A stretch of DNA of 64,000 nt, taken from NCBI RefSeq assembly GCF_030247185.1, contig NC_080572.1:188260866-188324865 (forward strand), in the 5' to 3' direction. Below, piece after piece: positions 22,056 to 33,504 of the stretch. The DNA is from Malaya genurostris. Its lineage: Eukaryota > Arthropoda > Insecta > Diptera > Culicidae. The notes below the pieces were generated by a model, which had not been told where the DNA came from, made no database searches, and saw nothing but the letters and a program-made list of their open reading frames with translations. How positions within the stretch are numbered: position 1 is the stretch's first letter; every line of letters begins with the position of its first letter. The translations under genes and the position numbers were made by a program.

Positions 22056-22839
22056 TACTTCACACTTCCGAATATCAGTTCGATTGTGTTAATTGTTCAA
22101 GCTTCTGCTTTCTTTCACTACTAGAATTTGAAACGATGCACCTACACTAAAGTACGGATTAGTTACATCAAACATTCTGACACACTATTGAATATTACGA
22201 AATAATTTGTATTGTTCTTTATGATAAAATAATGGTGCTTCTGAAAAGAACCTTTTAAGAAGGGGTTGGTGTTGGAGAATGACGAGTTGGATCCGAATTC
22301 CGTTGGATGCCGCTGACTTCTGTCATCTATTCCTAGACTGACCTGTTGTTCGTGGATGCGATACTGATATGGTTGGCGTAAGTATAGCGTTTACCACCGA
22401 TCATAATCTTCCAGTGAAGAAAAATATCTGACACCACTAGCACACTCTGTAGTCAACAAAACGCATTCAAGCCAGTATATACAAAATCCTATTAAAAAAG
22501 AGCCGAGAAAAAACGCGAAAATTTTCATATTAGAATCTATTAGACTGTAAACCTTCACTAAACTGTTTATATTTACTTCCGATTTGTATATTTCAACAAA
22601 GTTGAAAGTTATTCTAATAGTTCTTTAAATAACATTTCGAACCATTTTGCTCCAATGACCAGCAGTAGGATGACGCAATCAACATTTTTTAAGGGAAGCT
22701 GGCACTGCGTACGTCCTGCAATTGATTCAACATTGAACTGATTTCTTGAAACTGGAACTGAGCTCTGTCGTATTCTCGACAAAACACCTTTTATTAGGAG
22801 TGTAAATAAGTTCATATCAGTTTTTAGAATTTTGAAACT
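22056..22839. other. No gene recognised
   Basis: AT-rich with no frame or repeat landmark that I can assign. A minus frame of 68 residues at 22609 is not recognisable. Confidence 0.5.
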
Positions 22840-23335
22840 TTATTGACGGAAAATGTTTACGAAAACAATATTCAAAGTATTGTCGACCATTACGTTTTCC
22901 ATCTTTCGGGCAACTCGCCGGAAACCCTTCATGAAAAATTTGACCAGATTAGCGCAATTCGAGAATTGCTGGTTGATCGGGCCATGCTGCATCAACCGGA
23001 GCAAACAGTAATCGAAAGGAGCAATATCTTGGCTATACGGCGGGTGAGGTAGAACTTCCCGTTTGAGCTTTTCTAAATATGTTTTTAACAACTGTGCAAC
23101 ATGTGGACGAGCAAAATTACTTTGTTGTTTTAACGATGTATTACGGCTGATTTGCTTGCAATGCACAGCTCAAACTGCGTCGTGATTCTTTCGCTCGATT
23201 GCAGTAGTTCATAATATATCATACTCAGCTGGTTCCACCATATACAGAGCATAACCTTCAGGCGCTGAATATTCTGTACAACCGTCGATGATGAATCATC
23301 GTAATAGACCCCACTTTCCATCACCAGTAAGAATT
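22840..23335 (-). pseudogene. mariner transposase relic, C-terminal half
   Basis: Two overlapping minus frames carry KVMLCIWWNQLSMIYYELLQ (following the first catalytic region) and, after a frameshift, ARPHVAQLLKTYLEKLKREV with LPHPPYSQDIAPFDYCLLRL, where the aspartates of a mariner DD34D site lie. It ends NIVFVNIFRQ and a TAA at 22840. The N-terminal HTH half is missing. A shared 40-bp motif (23336-23384) abuts its 5' end. It is nonfunctional. Confidence 0.85.
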
Positions 23336-23384
23336 CAACCTTTGAGCCCCTCCCGAAATGAAATCCTGGGTACGGGCCTGATTG
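23336..23384. repeat. Short shared motif, copy 1
   Basis: TTTGAGCCCCTCCCGAAATG then AAATCCTGGGTACGGGCCTGA. A near-identical copy lies at 44963-45006. I think it is the end of a dispersed element whose body is not here. Confidence 0.5.
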
Positions 23385-24894
23385 GAACATTCACTAGCAT
23401 AATTATCTCTTGCTGTGATGCATGAGGGAATGCAAAGGAGACCTCGGTTTCTACTAGCAACAAGCATCGAACAAACAATCCTTCCCTGCTCAAGTGGATC
23501 TGCATTCGGAAGTAGCCGGTGTCGGTATTGAACTGCATGAAAGGATCAATGCAGTTTGCACAATGCGAAATTACGTTTTATTCCCAGGCGCGTTGCTTCA
23601 ACAGAAGATTTTGCCACCTAAATTAATCCCGATCGATTGCGAAGTAGCAACACACGGGAGACCTCCAATGCTAATGCTTATGTTGGGCCTAATTTATTGT
23701 GTTAAAGAGAGTCCCACAAACTGGCTCTGGTTCATAACAATAGCACAAATAATCCTGAACACAGTTAAATATTATCCATATCGAATTACGATATCTCGTG
23801 GCGGATGCAGAAGAAATTTGTTTTCGTCATCTTTCGAAACCCTTGTATCCAAAATATTGAGCACATGAATCAGTAAATTGAAAATACCACTGAAACGGCG
23901 TTCTTCTCAAAAACCATGTAAATCGAAACTCTCAAATTTCGTCTTCTTTCGTAGACTTATTCGAAAAATCAGCGCTTTCATTCATTTGTTTCTTTAAACA
24001 ACGAGTATTTCGTGAAGTATTATTAGGTAAACGAAATATTTCTTTCAAGTTTGGCAGATTTATATCTCAAATTTTGAAACTAATCGAACAAAAACAGCTC
24101 ACAAAATCACAAGTACTTTGAAGAATAATTTGCTTTTGGAAAAAAATTTCCGGAATTTGCGGAAGTAATATTTTTTCCATAGATCCTATATTAGGAATCA
24201 ACACGCGAACCCAGAATATAGACTCTATTTATCGTGATTTGTATTTGTTTCGTAGCCGACGAAATTACATCAATAGCCCAAATGTATACATTTAAATGTT
24301 TGTACATGCTTGCGATACGGATATCGATATTTAAGCTTCTCTTCACCAAGCTTGTGTTCAAGGTTCAAGTTATTTTTATAGCGTTTCTCTACCATTGCTA
24401 CCATTTTGCGATTTCGGTTGAAGCGATAAAATATTTATCATTATCAACCGAATTCATCTTATATAAATTAGATATTAGTCTTATGCACTCAAAATTTACC
24501 CTGGGGTAGTTGTCCATTTCTCAGGCGAAACGGCATAACATGGGATTTCATCCAATCTTGCATGACACAAGATCAGAGCATACCAATAAAAGCTTCAAAT
24601 CGTTTATGGCACTTATTGTCTTGCTGTGTAGCAACAACCTACCTCTGGCAAGCTACGCGTAGCACTGAAACGTTAGCTATAATTTCTCTTCTATTTGTAG
24701 ATTCGCATGCTTCCAACAGCTTTGCTTTTGCTTCGATTGACCAATCAGAGCGCTGCTTTCCCTTTGATATATCGCTTACTCCTTCAAAACCGTCGACTAT
24801 GGCAGGGAAATCCTGTATGCTGGAGGTTTTTTGCAGCCAAAATAGAACCAAAATATTAATAATTGATACAAAATTGACTGAGCTGTAATTGTTC
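23385..24894. other. No gene recognised; orphan frames
   Basis: The longest frame, 124 codons plus at 23494-23868, contains a hydrophobic stretch (NWLWFITIAQIIL) but matches no family I know. Frames at 24234 and 24562 (plus) and 24639 (minus) are likewise unassigned. None has convincing gene context. Confidence 0.35.
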
Positions 24895-25160
24895 AAAACC
24901 TGACCACATTTCTACGTGTATTTTTCTTGAGTTTCTAGTTTGCACCGCTATATAGAAAACAAAAATGTGTTCCACATTAAAAGTGTTCTGCAAATAGCAG
25001 AAACTGAAACGTCTGCTTAGCGGTTCAAATTGAACTGCCGATTTTTCATTAAGCAGTTCAATTTGAACTGCTATGCACTGATGAGTCCAAGACGAAACGT
25101 AAACAAAATTCAAAACGGTTATGTGCCCTAAGCACAAAATTAGGCTTACCCCTAAATGAT
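24895..25160 (-). repeat. MITE copy, AGCAGTTCAA family
   Basis: In minus orientation it reads ATTTAGGGGTAAGCCTAATT, TGTGCTTAGGGCACATAACC, TTACGTTTCGTC, GCAGTTCAAATTGAACTGC and CCGCTAAGCAGACG, parallel to 2047-2309 for about 210 bases and then diverging. Confidence 0.75.
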
Positions 25161-25289
25161 CATAAAAATACGACAGTTTAAAAAAGTTTAGAAAAGAGTT
25201 TCGAAGATTCCTGTTGTATGTACTACATTGATATAGCACATTTCAATATAAGTTAGTGAAAATCGCTTCAATCATATGTGAGAAAGTGA

Positions 25290-25640
25290 AGCGAGCTCAA
25301 TTTTATCACATTTGATTACTACTACTCGGTACTTCTGGAACCGAAAACTGGATATCGGCATAGTGACAATCGGTTCATTCAACCATAAACTAATATTACC
25401 TACAAATTTTTCTATGGTTCTCTATGACTATGAGCTGCAAACTAGAGAAATTTACTAGTCAATTTAAGAAATTGGTAACATGTGAAAAAAAAAATCTTGA
25501 AACTGACATTTTTGCATTAAGTATGCAACTGACATTTTTGTGACCTCGACGAACTGAGTCGAATGCTATACGACACATGGCCCTCCTGTCGGTTTTAACA
25601 GTGATTGCAAAGCCTTTCTATGTATATGAAAAAGACCGCA
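25290..25640 (+). repeat. Array-family unit and tail
   Basis: CTTCTGGAACCGAAAACTGG, then the tail GACCTCGACGAACTGAGTCG, GGCCCTCCTG, CAGTGATTGCAAAGC and the stem CCTTTCTATGTATATGAAAAAG, here partly decayed. Confidence 0.6.
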
Positions 25641-25879
25641 CAACTTTTAAAATTCGCAAAAACGTAAAACTAAGGAAATTTTTTTGTCTGATGCTTAAAA
25701 AATTCATGAAACATCGTTCGTGTTTCTTAAAAACAAAACTTAAAAATTTCCACATCCAAATTTAAGATGCCATATGTTCTAGAAAAGTATGAGACTTCGA
25801 GATCTAAGGTATTCCTAAAAGCGTTCTTTAAAATATTAACGAAAAAAAGTTTCCACAGTCCCAGTGAATACACTTAAAA

Positions 25880-26016
25880 ATTTGATTTGAGACAACACTA
25901 AATCTCAACGTTTCGTGCATTGCGAAAACGAAACAAATTCGCAAAAGAAAACCGCATGACTTGGAAAATTCGCATAATAACGTATAAAACACCGTATAAA
26001 AAGAGACTCGAGTGTA
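25880..26016. repeat. Decayed terminus of a CACTGA-type MITE
   Basis: TTCGCATAATAACGTATAAAAC and AAAAAGAGACTCGAGTGTAC resemble the inverted right end (AAAAAGACTTCAGTGTA) of the elements at 38173 and 43598. Confidence 0.4.
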
Positions 26017-26121
26017 CTGCTAAATAATTATTCACTTCCAAATAATGCGCGAAAACTTTTAGTGCTTAAGTTGAACAAAATCCTTACACAAAGCACATAT
26101 CATGGAAAACCGAGATATATA

Positions 26122-27417
26122 AAGCTTGCTTCATTTAGAATTGGAACAAACTTTTGCTCAAATTGTGGCGATCTTGGTGGACGGATTTGGAAGTTCTTGT
26201 CGCCCACGTGTCGGGAATTTTGTCAGCTTCACGTATGATTTTTGACATTCCGCAAATCGACTGTACTTTGTAAACAATCAACATGGAAGCCGAAAGAAGG
26301 GAAAAAATGTGCACAGTTATTTGGAAAATCCATTGTGGTCTGCATCTAGACTAGCTGAACAGCTGAAATTACCCAGAAATACCGTACGGCGCGTTATCAA
26401 ACGGTATAAGGAAACATTGACGACGATTCGGAAGCCTCAAGCCAATCGTCGGAGTGGAACTGTCGACCGGAAACTGCGTGGTAAGATTTTGAAGACGATT
26501 AAGACGAATCCTAATCTGTCGGACCGTGATTTGTCCAGAAAATTCGGTGCTGCCCATAGTACCGTGAGAAGAACACGACTCCAGGAAGGAATCAAGTCGT
26601 ATCGAGCTAGCAAACAGCCAAATCGGACCATAAAACAGAATAGTGTGGTCAAAATTCGTGCTCGGAAACTATATGACCAGATGCTGACCAAGTTCGACGG
26701 GTGTCTTCTGATGGACGATGAAACCTATGTCAAGACTGACTTCGGGAAAATCCCAGGTCAAAAATTTTACTTGGCAACGGCTCGGGGAGATGTTCCAGCC
26801 AAATTTAAATTTGTTTTTGCCGACAAATTTACAAGAAAATTTATGATTTGTCAGGGCATTTGCAGCTGTGGCAAAAAAACGAAAGTTTTCGTTACAATTA
26901 AGACAATGACATCGGAACTATACCAAAAAGAGTGTCTCCAAAAACGAATTTTGCAGTTCATTCGATCCCACGACCATTCGCTAATGTTTTGGCCAGATTT
27001 GGCAAGCTGACATTACAGCAAAGTCTTTCAGCGAAGTAGAGAAAGGGGTCCAGTTTGTTCTGAAAAACCTTAACCCACCCAACTGCCCCCAGTTCTGCTC
27101 TATTGAGAAATACTAGGCAATCATGAAGAGGAGACTCAAGGCAAAGGGAAAGGTTGTCAAAGACATCAATCAGATGACAACCTGGTGGAATAATATAGCT
27201 AAAACGATGGACGAAGAAAGTGTGCGCCGCCTAATGAGCCGTGTTACAGGAAAAAATCGAGAATTCCTTCGAAACCGTGACGAATAATTTTATCCGTATT
27301 TTTTCTTAAAAGTATGAAGAAAACGCTACATTTGTATAAAAAAATATCTTGAATTCAATAATAAATAACTGAAATACAGGCAATTGCCTTTGTTCCAATT
27401 CTATCTGAAGCAAGCTT
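26122..27417 (+). mobile_element. Tc1/mariner-superfamily transposon, 1296 bp
   Basis: The termini AAGCTTGCTTCATTTAGAAT (left) and ATTCTATCTGAAGCAAGCTT (right) are inverted repeats, continuing into TGGAACAAA. TA dinucleotides flank both ends (26120-26121, 27418-27419). The single transposase gene inside is mutated. Length and structure are those of a complete Tc1/mariner-type element, probably of the mosquito DD37E group. Confidence 0.9.
26283..27287 (+). pseudogene. Tc1-like transposase, inactivated
   Basis: The start ATG at 26283 (MEAERREK) runs into a 1-nt frameshift in the A run near 26307. The main frame from 26309 (a GTG, not a true start) gives 233 residues: a first HTH (ASRLAEQLKLPRNTVRRVIK, about residues 12-31), a second HTH-like region (LSDRDLSRKFGAAHSTVRR, about 70-88), the first catalytic region MDDETYVKTDFG (about 135-146), and FWPDLAS with the second aspartate at 230. 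A TGA at 27008 replaces the next residue, another frameshift follows near 27025, and SIEKY (glutamate region) is followed by a TAG. The C-terminus FLRNRDE ends at TAA 27285-27287. The second aspartate and the glutamate are about 35-37 residues apart, consistent with DD37E. It cannot make an active enzyme as read. Confidence 0.88.
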
Positions 27418-27870
27418 TATTAACTGAAAATATTTTCAGTGATTCAGTGCAGTGGGCTTGCAACACGATTTTTATTTTGCCAACGAAAATGACAAGTTCC
27501 TGTTTCCTTTCTTAATAAATAACTAGTTTCAAATCAATTGTGTTATATACACATTTGAAAAGATAATTAAAATACGCATCTTTTATCCGAAAACAGCACA
27601 CTGCTTTGACGAACAAGAAAACTTTTATGACTAATTTTTTGAGAGATGTAACAAAAATACCGAACGCTTATGCATTATAGTCACCATTTACAATCGATTT
27701 ACTTGAAAAAATAGCACTTTAAAAACAGATCAGAAATAACTTCTTTGTCGATTGTCAAACTCGATGATTACAGTTGATATAAGCATCTATTCACTTCGGT
27801 GAACACACAGAAATTGCATCATGTCAAAACAAAACCTACATTTTCGTTACCTACCAAAATCAGAGGGCAA

Positions 27871-28109
27871 CACTGGTAAAAATCTATTGTCGGTACCATG
27901 ATTTAGTAATCATGAAATCATGTACCATATCTTCTCATGAAATTTCATGAGCATAATAATTGATATCATGAAAATGTCTATGGAAGATGTGTTATTGTTC
28001 ATGATATCAATCGTTTTGATCATGAAATCATAACTTTATATTCATGATAGACATGATTCATGATTTCATGATTTTGAATCATGGTTCCGGCTATAGATTT
28101 TTATCCGTG
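27871..28109. mobile_element. MITE with CATGAT repeats (~240 bp)
   Basis: The left end CACTGGTAAAAATCTATTGT and the right end CTATAGATTTTTATCCGTG are inverted repeats extending to GGTACCATGATT / AATCATGGTTCC. The interior is rich in TCATGAT and ATCATGA. The right flank is TA; the left flank no longer shows it. Noncoding. Confidence 0.7.
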
Positions 28110-28229
28110 TATGATTTCTTTTTTTTTTTGAAAAGAAATTAAAAATAACATTTATAGAAGATACTGCTAATGTGAAAAGTTCTGACAATATATTAGATTA
28201 TCACAATGCTTTCTACGAAATAAGATTTA
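28110..28229. other. No feature recognised
   Basis: Short AT-rich spacer between the CATGAT MITE and the large palindrome. Confidence 0.4.
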
Positions 28230-29290
28230 CTTGCTTGTAAATTATAATAATAAGATTTACTTTCAAAGATTTGTGTTTCAGTCTTTGTTAAGACGTAGAG
28301 TCTTGAGCTAGTTTTCAATATGATCAGTATCTAACAGTAGATTGTAAAATTGACATGTAGATGCAATTATGTAATGAAAACCGCGAAAATGTTACCGGGG
28401 AAATTGTTTTGCCAATTAAACTACCATGCATTTGAAAACACACGAAGAAATAACCCAATTAATCAGGAGAACTTCGCTGTGCTTGGTCATCTTGTAGTTC
28501 TGTATCTATGGAAACAAATTCAATAGTACACACACACACTGATCACAAGTCTATTTTTCCCCTTTCTACCTTGCCGCCGACACTGATTTGAGATTTTGTT
28601 TTTATCTATTTCGCTACCTATCGGGATCAAAACCAGCACTATACATCTTCATAATGATCTCAACTGATGTGTGGTAGCAGCAGTGACGATTGTGATCTCT
28701 AACACACTATATTGAAGATGATCAAACCTTCGATTGACTTTCAACGAATTGTGTTTCAGTCTTTGTTAAGCCGTCTAGAGCTGTCTAAGCCGACTAGAAT
28801 ACCAATCGCAGAAAGTCAATCGAAGGTTTGACCTTCAATATATTGTGTTCGAGATCACAATCGTCACTGCTGCTACCACACATCAGTTGAGATCATTATG
28901 AAGATGGATAAATTTGTCGTGTACTTCCGCAGATAGCAAAAATAGACGAAAACAAAATCTCGCATCAGTGTCGGCGGCTCAGTAGAATGGAAAAAATCTG
29001 TCTCTGTTAAATTTGTTTCCGGACTGTAAAGTTAATGCCGTGGTGACCAATTACAATGAAGTATGCTTGGTTTCGCCTAGTCAATTGGACTTTCTTTTTA
29101 TAGGTGGTTTAATTGGTAAAACAAGTTCTCCGGTTAGAAGCTAGGTTACGGGTTCGAGTTCCATCTCTACGATAACATTTTCGCAGTTTTCACATGTCAA
29201 TTTTCCAATCTGTTTTCCCCGTTAGATACTGATCGTACTAAAAGCTAGATTTACTTACTTGTAGATCATAGTTTCGTTTCTTCTTCGATT
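28230..29290. mobile_element. ~1.05-kb foldback containing SINE-like arms
   Basis: The two halves are inverted copies: ATGATCAGTATCTAAC (28320) against GTTAGATACTGATCGT (29223), CCGCCGACACTGAT (28574) against ATCAGTGTCGGCGG (28965), and GATCACAATCGTCACTGCTG in the right half against its complement at 28680. Both halves hold a tRNA-like segment (minus box A near 28418; plus box A at 29104 and box B at 29156). No protein is encoded. Confidence 0.7.
29095..29180 (+). repeat. tRNA-like SINE head (box A and box B)
   Basis: TGGTTTAATTGG fits box A (TRGYNNARNNGG), and 40 bases later GGGTTCGAGTTCC fits box B (GGTTCRANTCC). The order and spacing are those of an internal pol III promoter. The acceptor stem does not pair convincingly, so this is a tRNA-derived SINE head, not a tRNA. 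Confidence 0.6.
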
Positions 29291-29293
29291 TTT

Positions 29294-29400
29294 CAATTAG
29301 AACTGCTTTGCACTGACAAGTCAAAAACGAAACGTAAAGAAAAAAACTCAAAACGGTTATGTGCTCTCAGCCTCTTAATCGAACCCTAATAAACTAATTA
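29294..29400 (-). repeat. MITE fragment, AGCAGTTCAA family
   Basis: TTAGAACTGCTTTGCACTGA, CGAAACGTAAAG and CAAAACGGTTATGTGC match the end of the copies at 24895 and 2047. Confidence 0.6.
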
Positions 29401-30106
29401 CTTCTTGGGGAATATTTTGCATGTTCGTAGAACAATTTTTTTCGAAGATTCACTATGATGATCACATTTCTCTAACCTTTTTTATACTTTTTTATGAATA
29501 CGAAATTAGGATCTCTGTTAAGGAAAGGCTAGGAGAACAGGGAAAATCATACATTGTTTGTCGACTAGGAATTATCTGAAATAATTAAATCCAAGCGTAG
29601 ATTTTTTTACTAACAGTAAGTATAATGATGTCAAAAAACTGTTCAAAGCTAACTGAACAGAAGGTGGTCAAAACCAGATCACGGTTTATTCCGTATTTTC
29701 ATATTTTGAATTTATACCTCTATATAAGAAAAAACAAAAATGTAGTCCCAAGTCAAACATTAATGGCTTGCCAGCTACAGAGTACCGTTCTTTGACTAAA
29801 TGTGAGTATTTCAACGTTGGCAGTGAGCAACATTATCTTTTCTGGAATGGAAGCTTGCTAAATCATCTTTATCTAAGAAAGATAAGCCTTTATAAAATGC
29901 GAAGTAATGAGAATGAACATGAAAACAGCAATGGGAAACTTAGAATCGTACTATTTTCCATCTCGTCTAACGCTTTCGTTAACCGGAAAGGTACTGAGTG
30001 TAAAATCCAGTACAAATAGACAACGATTTTTTTCACTTGGATACTGATTTGCAGTGTCATTTTTCTTCGTGTCTACCTAAATTTCCACCAAACAGATCGG
30101 CCGGAA
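29401..30106. other. Probable intron, downstream of the NCS exon
   Basis: This flanks the donor side of the calcium-sensor exon. The plus frame at 29768-30019 (83 codons) has no recognisable domain. No further exon was recognised. Confidence 0.4.
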
Positions 30107-30114
30107 GTACTTAC
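30107..30114 (-). other. Splice donor
   Basis: On the minus strand the exon ends TTCAAG followed by GTAAGTAC, a near-consensus 5' splice site. Confidence 0.85.
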
Positions 30115-30258
30115 CTTGAAATCAATGTAGCCATTTTTGTCCATATCGAACGTCCGGAAAACGTGATCGCAGAATTCTTCGGCGTTGCCCGATGGGAAGA
30201 ACATTTTGTACATATCTACGAATTTCGCCGGCGTCAGTTTCCCGTTTGGACAATCTTG
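30115..30258 (-). CDS. Internal exon, neuronal calcium sensor protein
   Basis: A 144-nt exon encodes 48 residues in phase 0. It begins QDCPNGKLTPAKFVDMYKMF and ends FDMDKNGYIDFK. The DCPNG segment is the degenerate first EF-hand of the NCS family (recoverin, visinin, neurocalcin, frequenin), where a Cys-Pro pair abolishes calcium binding. FPSGNAEEFCDHVFRTFD is the linker helix, and DMDKNGYIDFK is the first 11 residues of the canonical second EF-hand loop, its final Glu expected in the next exon. The family consists of small N-myristoylated calcium sensors acting at neuronal membranes. The wording fits the insect recoverin/visinin-like (NCS-2) type better than frequenin or neurocalcin. Splice sites on both sides are strong and the reading is undamaged, so this is almost surely a live gene. 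The neighbouring exons were not found. The 75-residue plus frame at 30037 is its shadow. Confidence 0.93.
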
Positions 30259-30285
30259 CTGTAAGAGGAGAAAGGAGAAAAGGCA
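30259..30285 (-). other. Splice acceptor with polypyrimidine tract
   Basis: On the minus strand TTTCTCCTTTCTCCTCTTAC is followed by AG and then the exon's CAAGATTG. It is a strong 3' splice site. Confidence 0.85.
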
Positions 30286-30954
30286 CGGTATTATAAATTG
30301 AGTACGAAAACGGAAAATGTTTCTTCGTCGTTTAGCTTTCCGGAAACGTCATCATCTTTAGCAAATGCACTATGGATGAGACTAATATGATTATTACGAT
30401 TTGTGACTTACTTAAACAGCAAATATGTAACATACCCCAATAATAAGAAAAATCATAAGAAATCCTATGTAGTTCGAGAGGATATCAAATTTTTGAAATA
30501 ATTCGACTTTTTCGTTCAGTATTGTTTAAAGCTAGACCAACGCTTTAGTAATCGCATTCACTCGGATGCAAAATGTCCATAAATTAGCTCAACTGCTATT
30601 TTCCCCACAACAGAACCATTTTCAATGGTAAACACATCTAATCACATTATGGCACTGAAACACCCCGTTTGTCATGAGGTTCGAAATGTTTACCATCTCA
30701 TCGTCATCTTATCGTACTCTTACGGGTTGACGACATGCATCATTCAGCTAGCATAGTACAACAAAACCTTTCGTATTGGTTTGCTTAAGGAAAATTATGA
30801 GCAAATGCAAATGTCTTACAATCACAAGGTCAAGCAGCCTCTGCACTAGAGCAACCATGTTATGTTTGTAGTGAGAAAACATACCCCGGAGAGTAAAGAA
30901 AACTGTTCGAATTGGATAAACAAATTGATATAGGTTGCGCAGTCGGTTGGACTG

Positions 30955-30985
<31 letters not shown>

Positions 30986-31887
30986 CGCAGTGAAAATGTT
31001 AGCTTATAGTCTTTGGAAACAGAATTCGGAAGTTATCGGACGAAATTTTTTTTGAGCACACTTCAAACATTGCTGCATTAAAACATGGTGTATTGTATTG
31101 TGTTGAATTTTGTCTCGTTAGTTTTGGATGGCAACTAAAGCAAAATTCACAGCACGCAGCAACAAAAAAAAAACACAAGTGCAAATTTCGAAAATAAACA
31201 ATACTTTTATCTGAAGGCTAATTTCAAGATGCTTTGAACATGCAAATTTGCTTTAGGTGCAGAGCTAATTTCGGTCGTTCCGTGTGCAAGTTACGTAGTG
31301 GCCGTTCGATGTAAGTGAAAGTATTTAGAACAATATAAAAAGTAATTGTAAAACAAGTTTTCCATGTATTAAATAAATATTCCTACAGTATAAATGTTTT
31401 AATTTCATCTGTGAGTAATGTATTTTCGGACAGTTCATGTCAATGTAATTAAAAACGCTTAACGCTTAAAAATTTGCTGCCTAAGTGAAGTGGTACTATT
31501 TGTATTTTCTTGGAAGTTCATCTGTAACATATAAGCTTATCAGCAACATTCTTGAAAACAGATTCAAAAAAGCTTTTCCTGTGAGCCATTCTGCACGTGG
31601 AGTAAAATTGTTTTAATGCCATATGAACGTTTTGCTGGTGAATTCCCCTCTTGGGAATTTTAATCTTTTGTTGCATTTCTATATCATCTGTGAGTTTAGT
31701 GTAAAAGCTATACGCAGCAACTTAAGCAAAATTTCGTTGTTCAAGCGGTGAACGATTAGCTGGCCCCGAAGGGACTAACAGTAAAAAATATTTATGGCAA
31801 TAGGCGTCCTAAGTTCAAATAACTGAATAATTGAATTTCATTTTCCGCTTAGGGTGTATGTCATTGCTCGACTGTAAAGTTTCATTA
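30286..31887. other. Probable intron upstream of the NCS exon
   Basis: AT-rich with no further exon found. It holds a (TTC)n tract at 30957-30986 and, at 31252-31288, the sequence AGGTGCAGAGCTAATTTCGG, which recurs at 38820. Confidence 0.4.
30957..30986. repeat. (TTC)n microsatellite
   Basis: About nine CTT/TTC triplets in a row. Confidence 0.9.
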
Positions 31888-33504
31888 TACAGTGGGGTCT
31901 CGTACAACGCGGATTCGGTTTTGCCGGTATTCGTTGTTGCCGGATTCGTTATTGCCGGATAACCGCGATAAACGGGACCCAGAACATATGGGATTTCGAC
32001 TGATTGGGGCTGTGAACGGTTATCTCGCTTCGTTCGACAGATAGAGCCACACAATCTCCGGCAAACTTGTTGTAGATACTTAGACCAATAATTTAGTGTA
32101 GTTTGACAGACAATTAGTTGAGAACTGCCCCGCTAGGGGAGCTTTGAAAAATGCATGATATAAATCATTCGATTAATACAAACAAAACGATTTGAGCTTC
32201 AAGTAACTCGCAAATTATAGTATTTTGAAGAATGCGGGAATTCGGGAGTTTGTCAAACAGCAAAAGTATTAACTCGGACTTACTCTATCAGATGTGCTTG
32301 AATACAAATATCAATTATCAGAGTTATGTTCTTATAAAAAAACTAAAAGATAAAGAGCGGTTTTGTTTGTTGGAAAGTTGTTGGCAATGTTATAGTTTAC
32401 ATTATGAAAACTATATTAGTACTTTCCCACAGAACTTTCCCACAGAACAGCGCTAGTGTGATCACAATCTTATAATATAAAATTTATTATGTGATATCTC
32501 TAAAACCTGATGATATAGATTGGCGGTGTTTTCGGAAAAAAAGTAGAGGAGATAAAAACAGATTAAATAGTGTGAACAGTTGTAAAAATGTTTCTCAGTT
32601 GGTGAACAGTAGTTCAGTATTCGATAAAAAAAGGCTGCGCTATTGCGATCATGATGACTTAGAAAGCTATTTTTTGGGAAAATCATATTTGTTTGTTTCG
32701 TGATTTATACTTGTTGACGGTATAGATTTCTTCTACAATGCTTGTGAAGGAATTAATAGCTATCTGGTCGCGGACGAACTTGATAAGAAATATGATTTCT
32801 TTTATGGGATTTCTCAAGTTTCGTAATATGCGGTTTCTATATAGTTTTCTGAATTCTTTGGTTTGCCAAAATAGCTGTTATTCGCAAAATAATGCGAACT
32901 CATGTGCTTCCCACCGTCATGAAATGATTTTGTGTTATGCGATTCTCTAACAAATCTACTAAGCATACATCCTACGCGACGCTATCGTAATTGTGTTAGT
33001 GTATTTCTGCAGAATTACTTTCTCGCATACATACTACCATATACTAGTTGAGACGCGTTGAGAGCTAGGATATAAAAACAATTACAGTGCAACAGAGAGA
33101 ACGATCATAGATTCTTTCTTTCGTTTCATTTGGTTGTGTTAGAGTCGTGAATATATAATTGATTCTTATAAATACGTTGTAGCTAACTTTCTGATCATCC
33201 AGTAGAAATTAAGCAGATAGGGCATTTTGGGCGCGTGAAAAAAAAACCTGGAATAGGAAAAATCAAATTTTCATTGGTTTCTCTTTACCAATCGTCTGCT
33301 ACAAAGTTTTTGAATACTTCACAAAATTCGAGGGTGTAAAATTTATTGAGATTCGTTGAAAAACAGCTGAGCTATGACAGCTCGGAGTTATCGTTCGAAT
33401 TTTTTTTTCAGGCCTGGTATTTGGAGTGTTAATAATGTAGCTAATACACGTGCTTTAAAAAAATGCAGCGTTCGAATCTCCCAGTAACGGAGCAATAAAA
33501 AACC

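Noticed and set aside
23494..23868. 124-codon plus frame with a hydrophobic segment
   Set aside because: It resembles no membrane-protein family I know, has no splice or promoter context and follows a transposon relic. Kept only as unassigned sequence.
30955..30990. (TTC)n followed by GCAG as a plus-strand splice acceptor
   Set aside because: No coding frame follows, and the known exon nearby is on the other strand.
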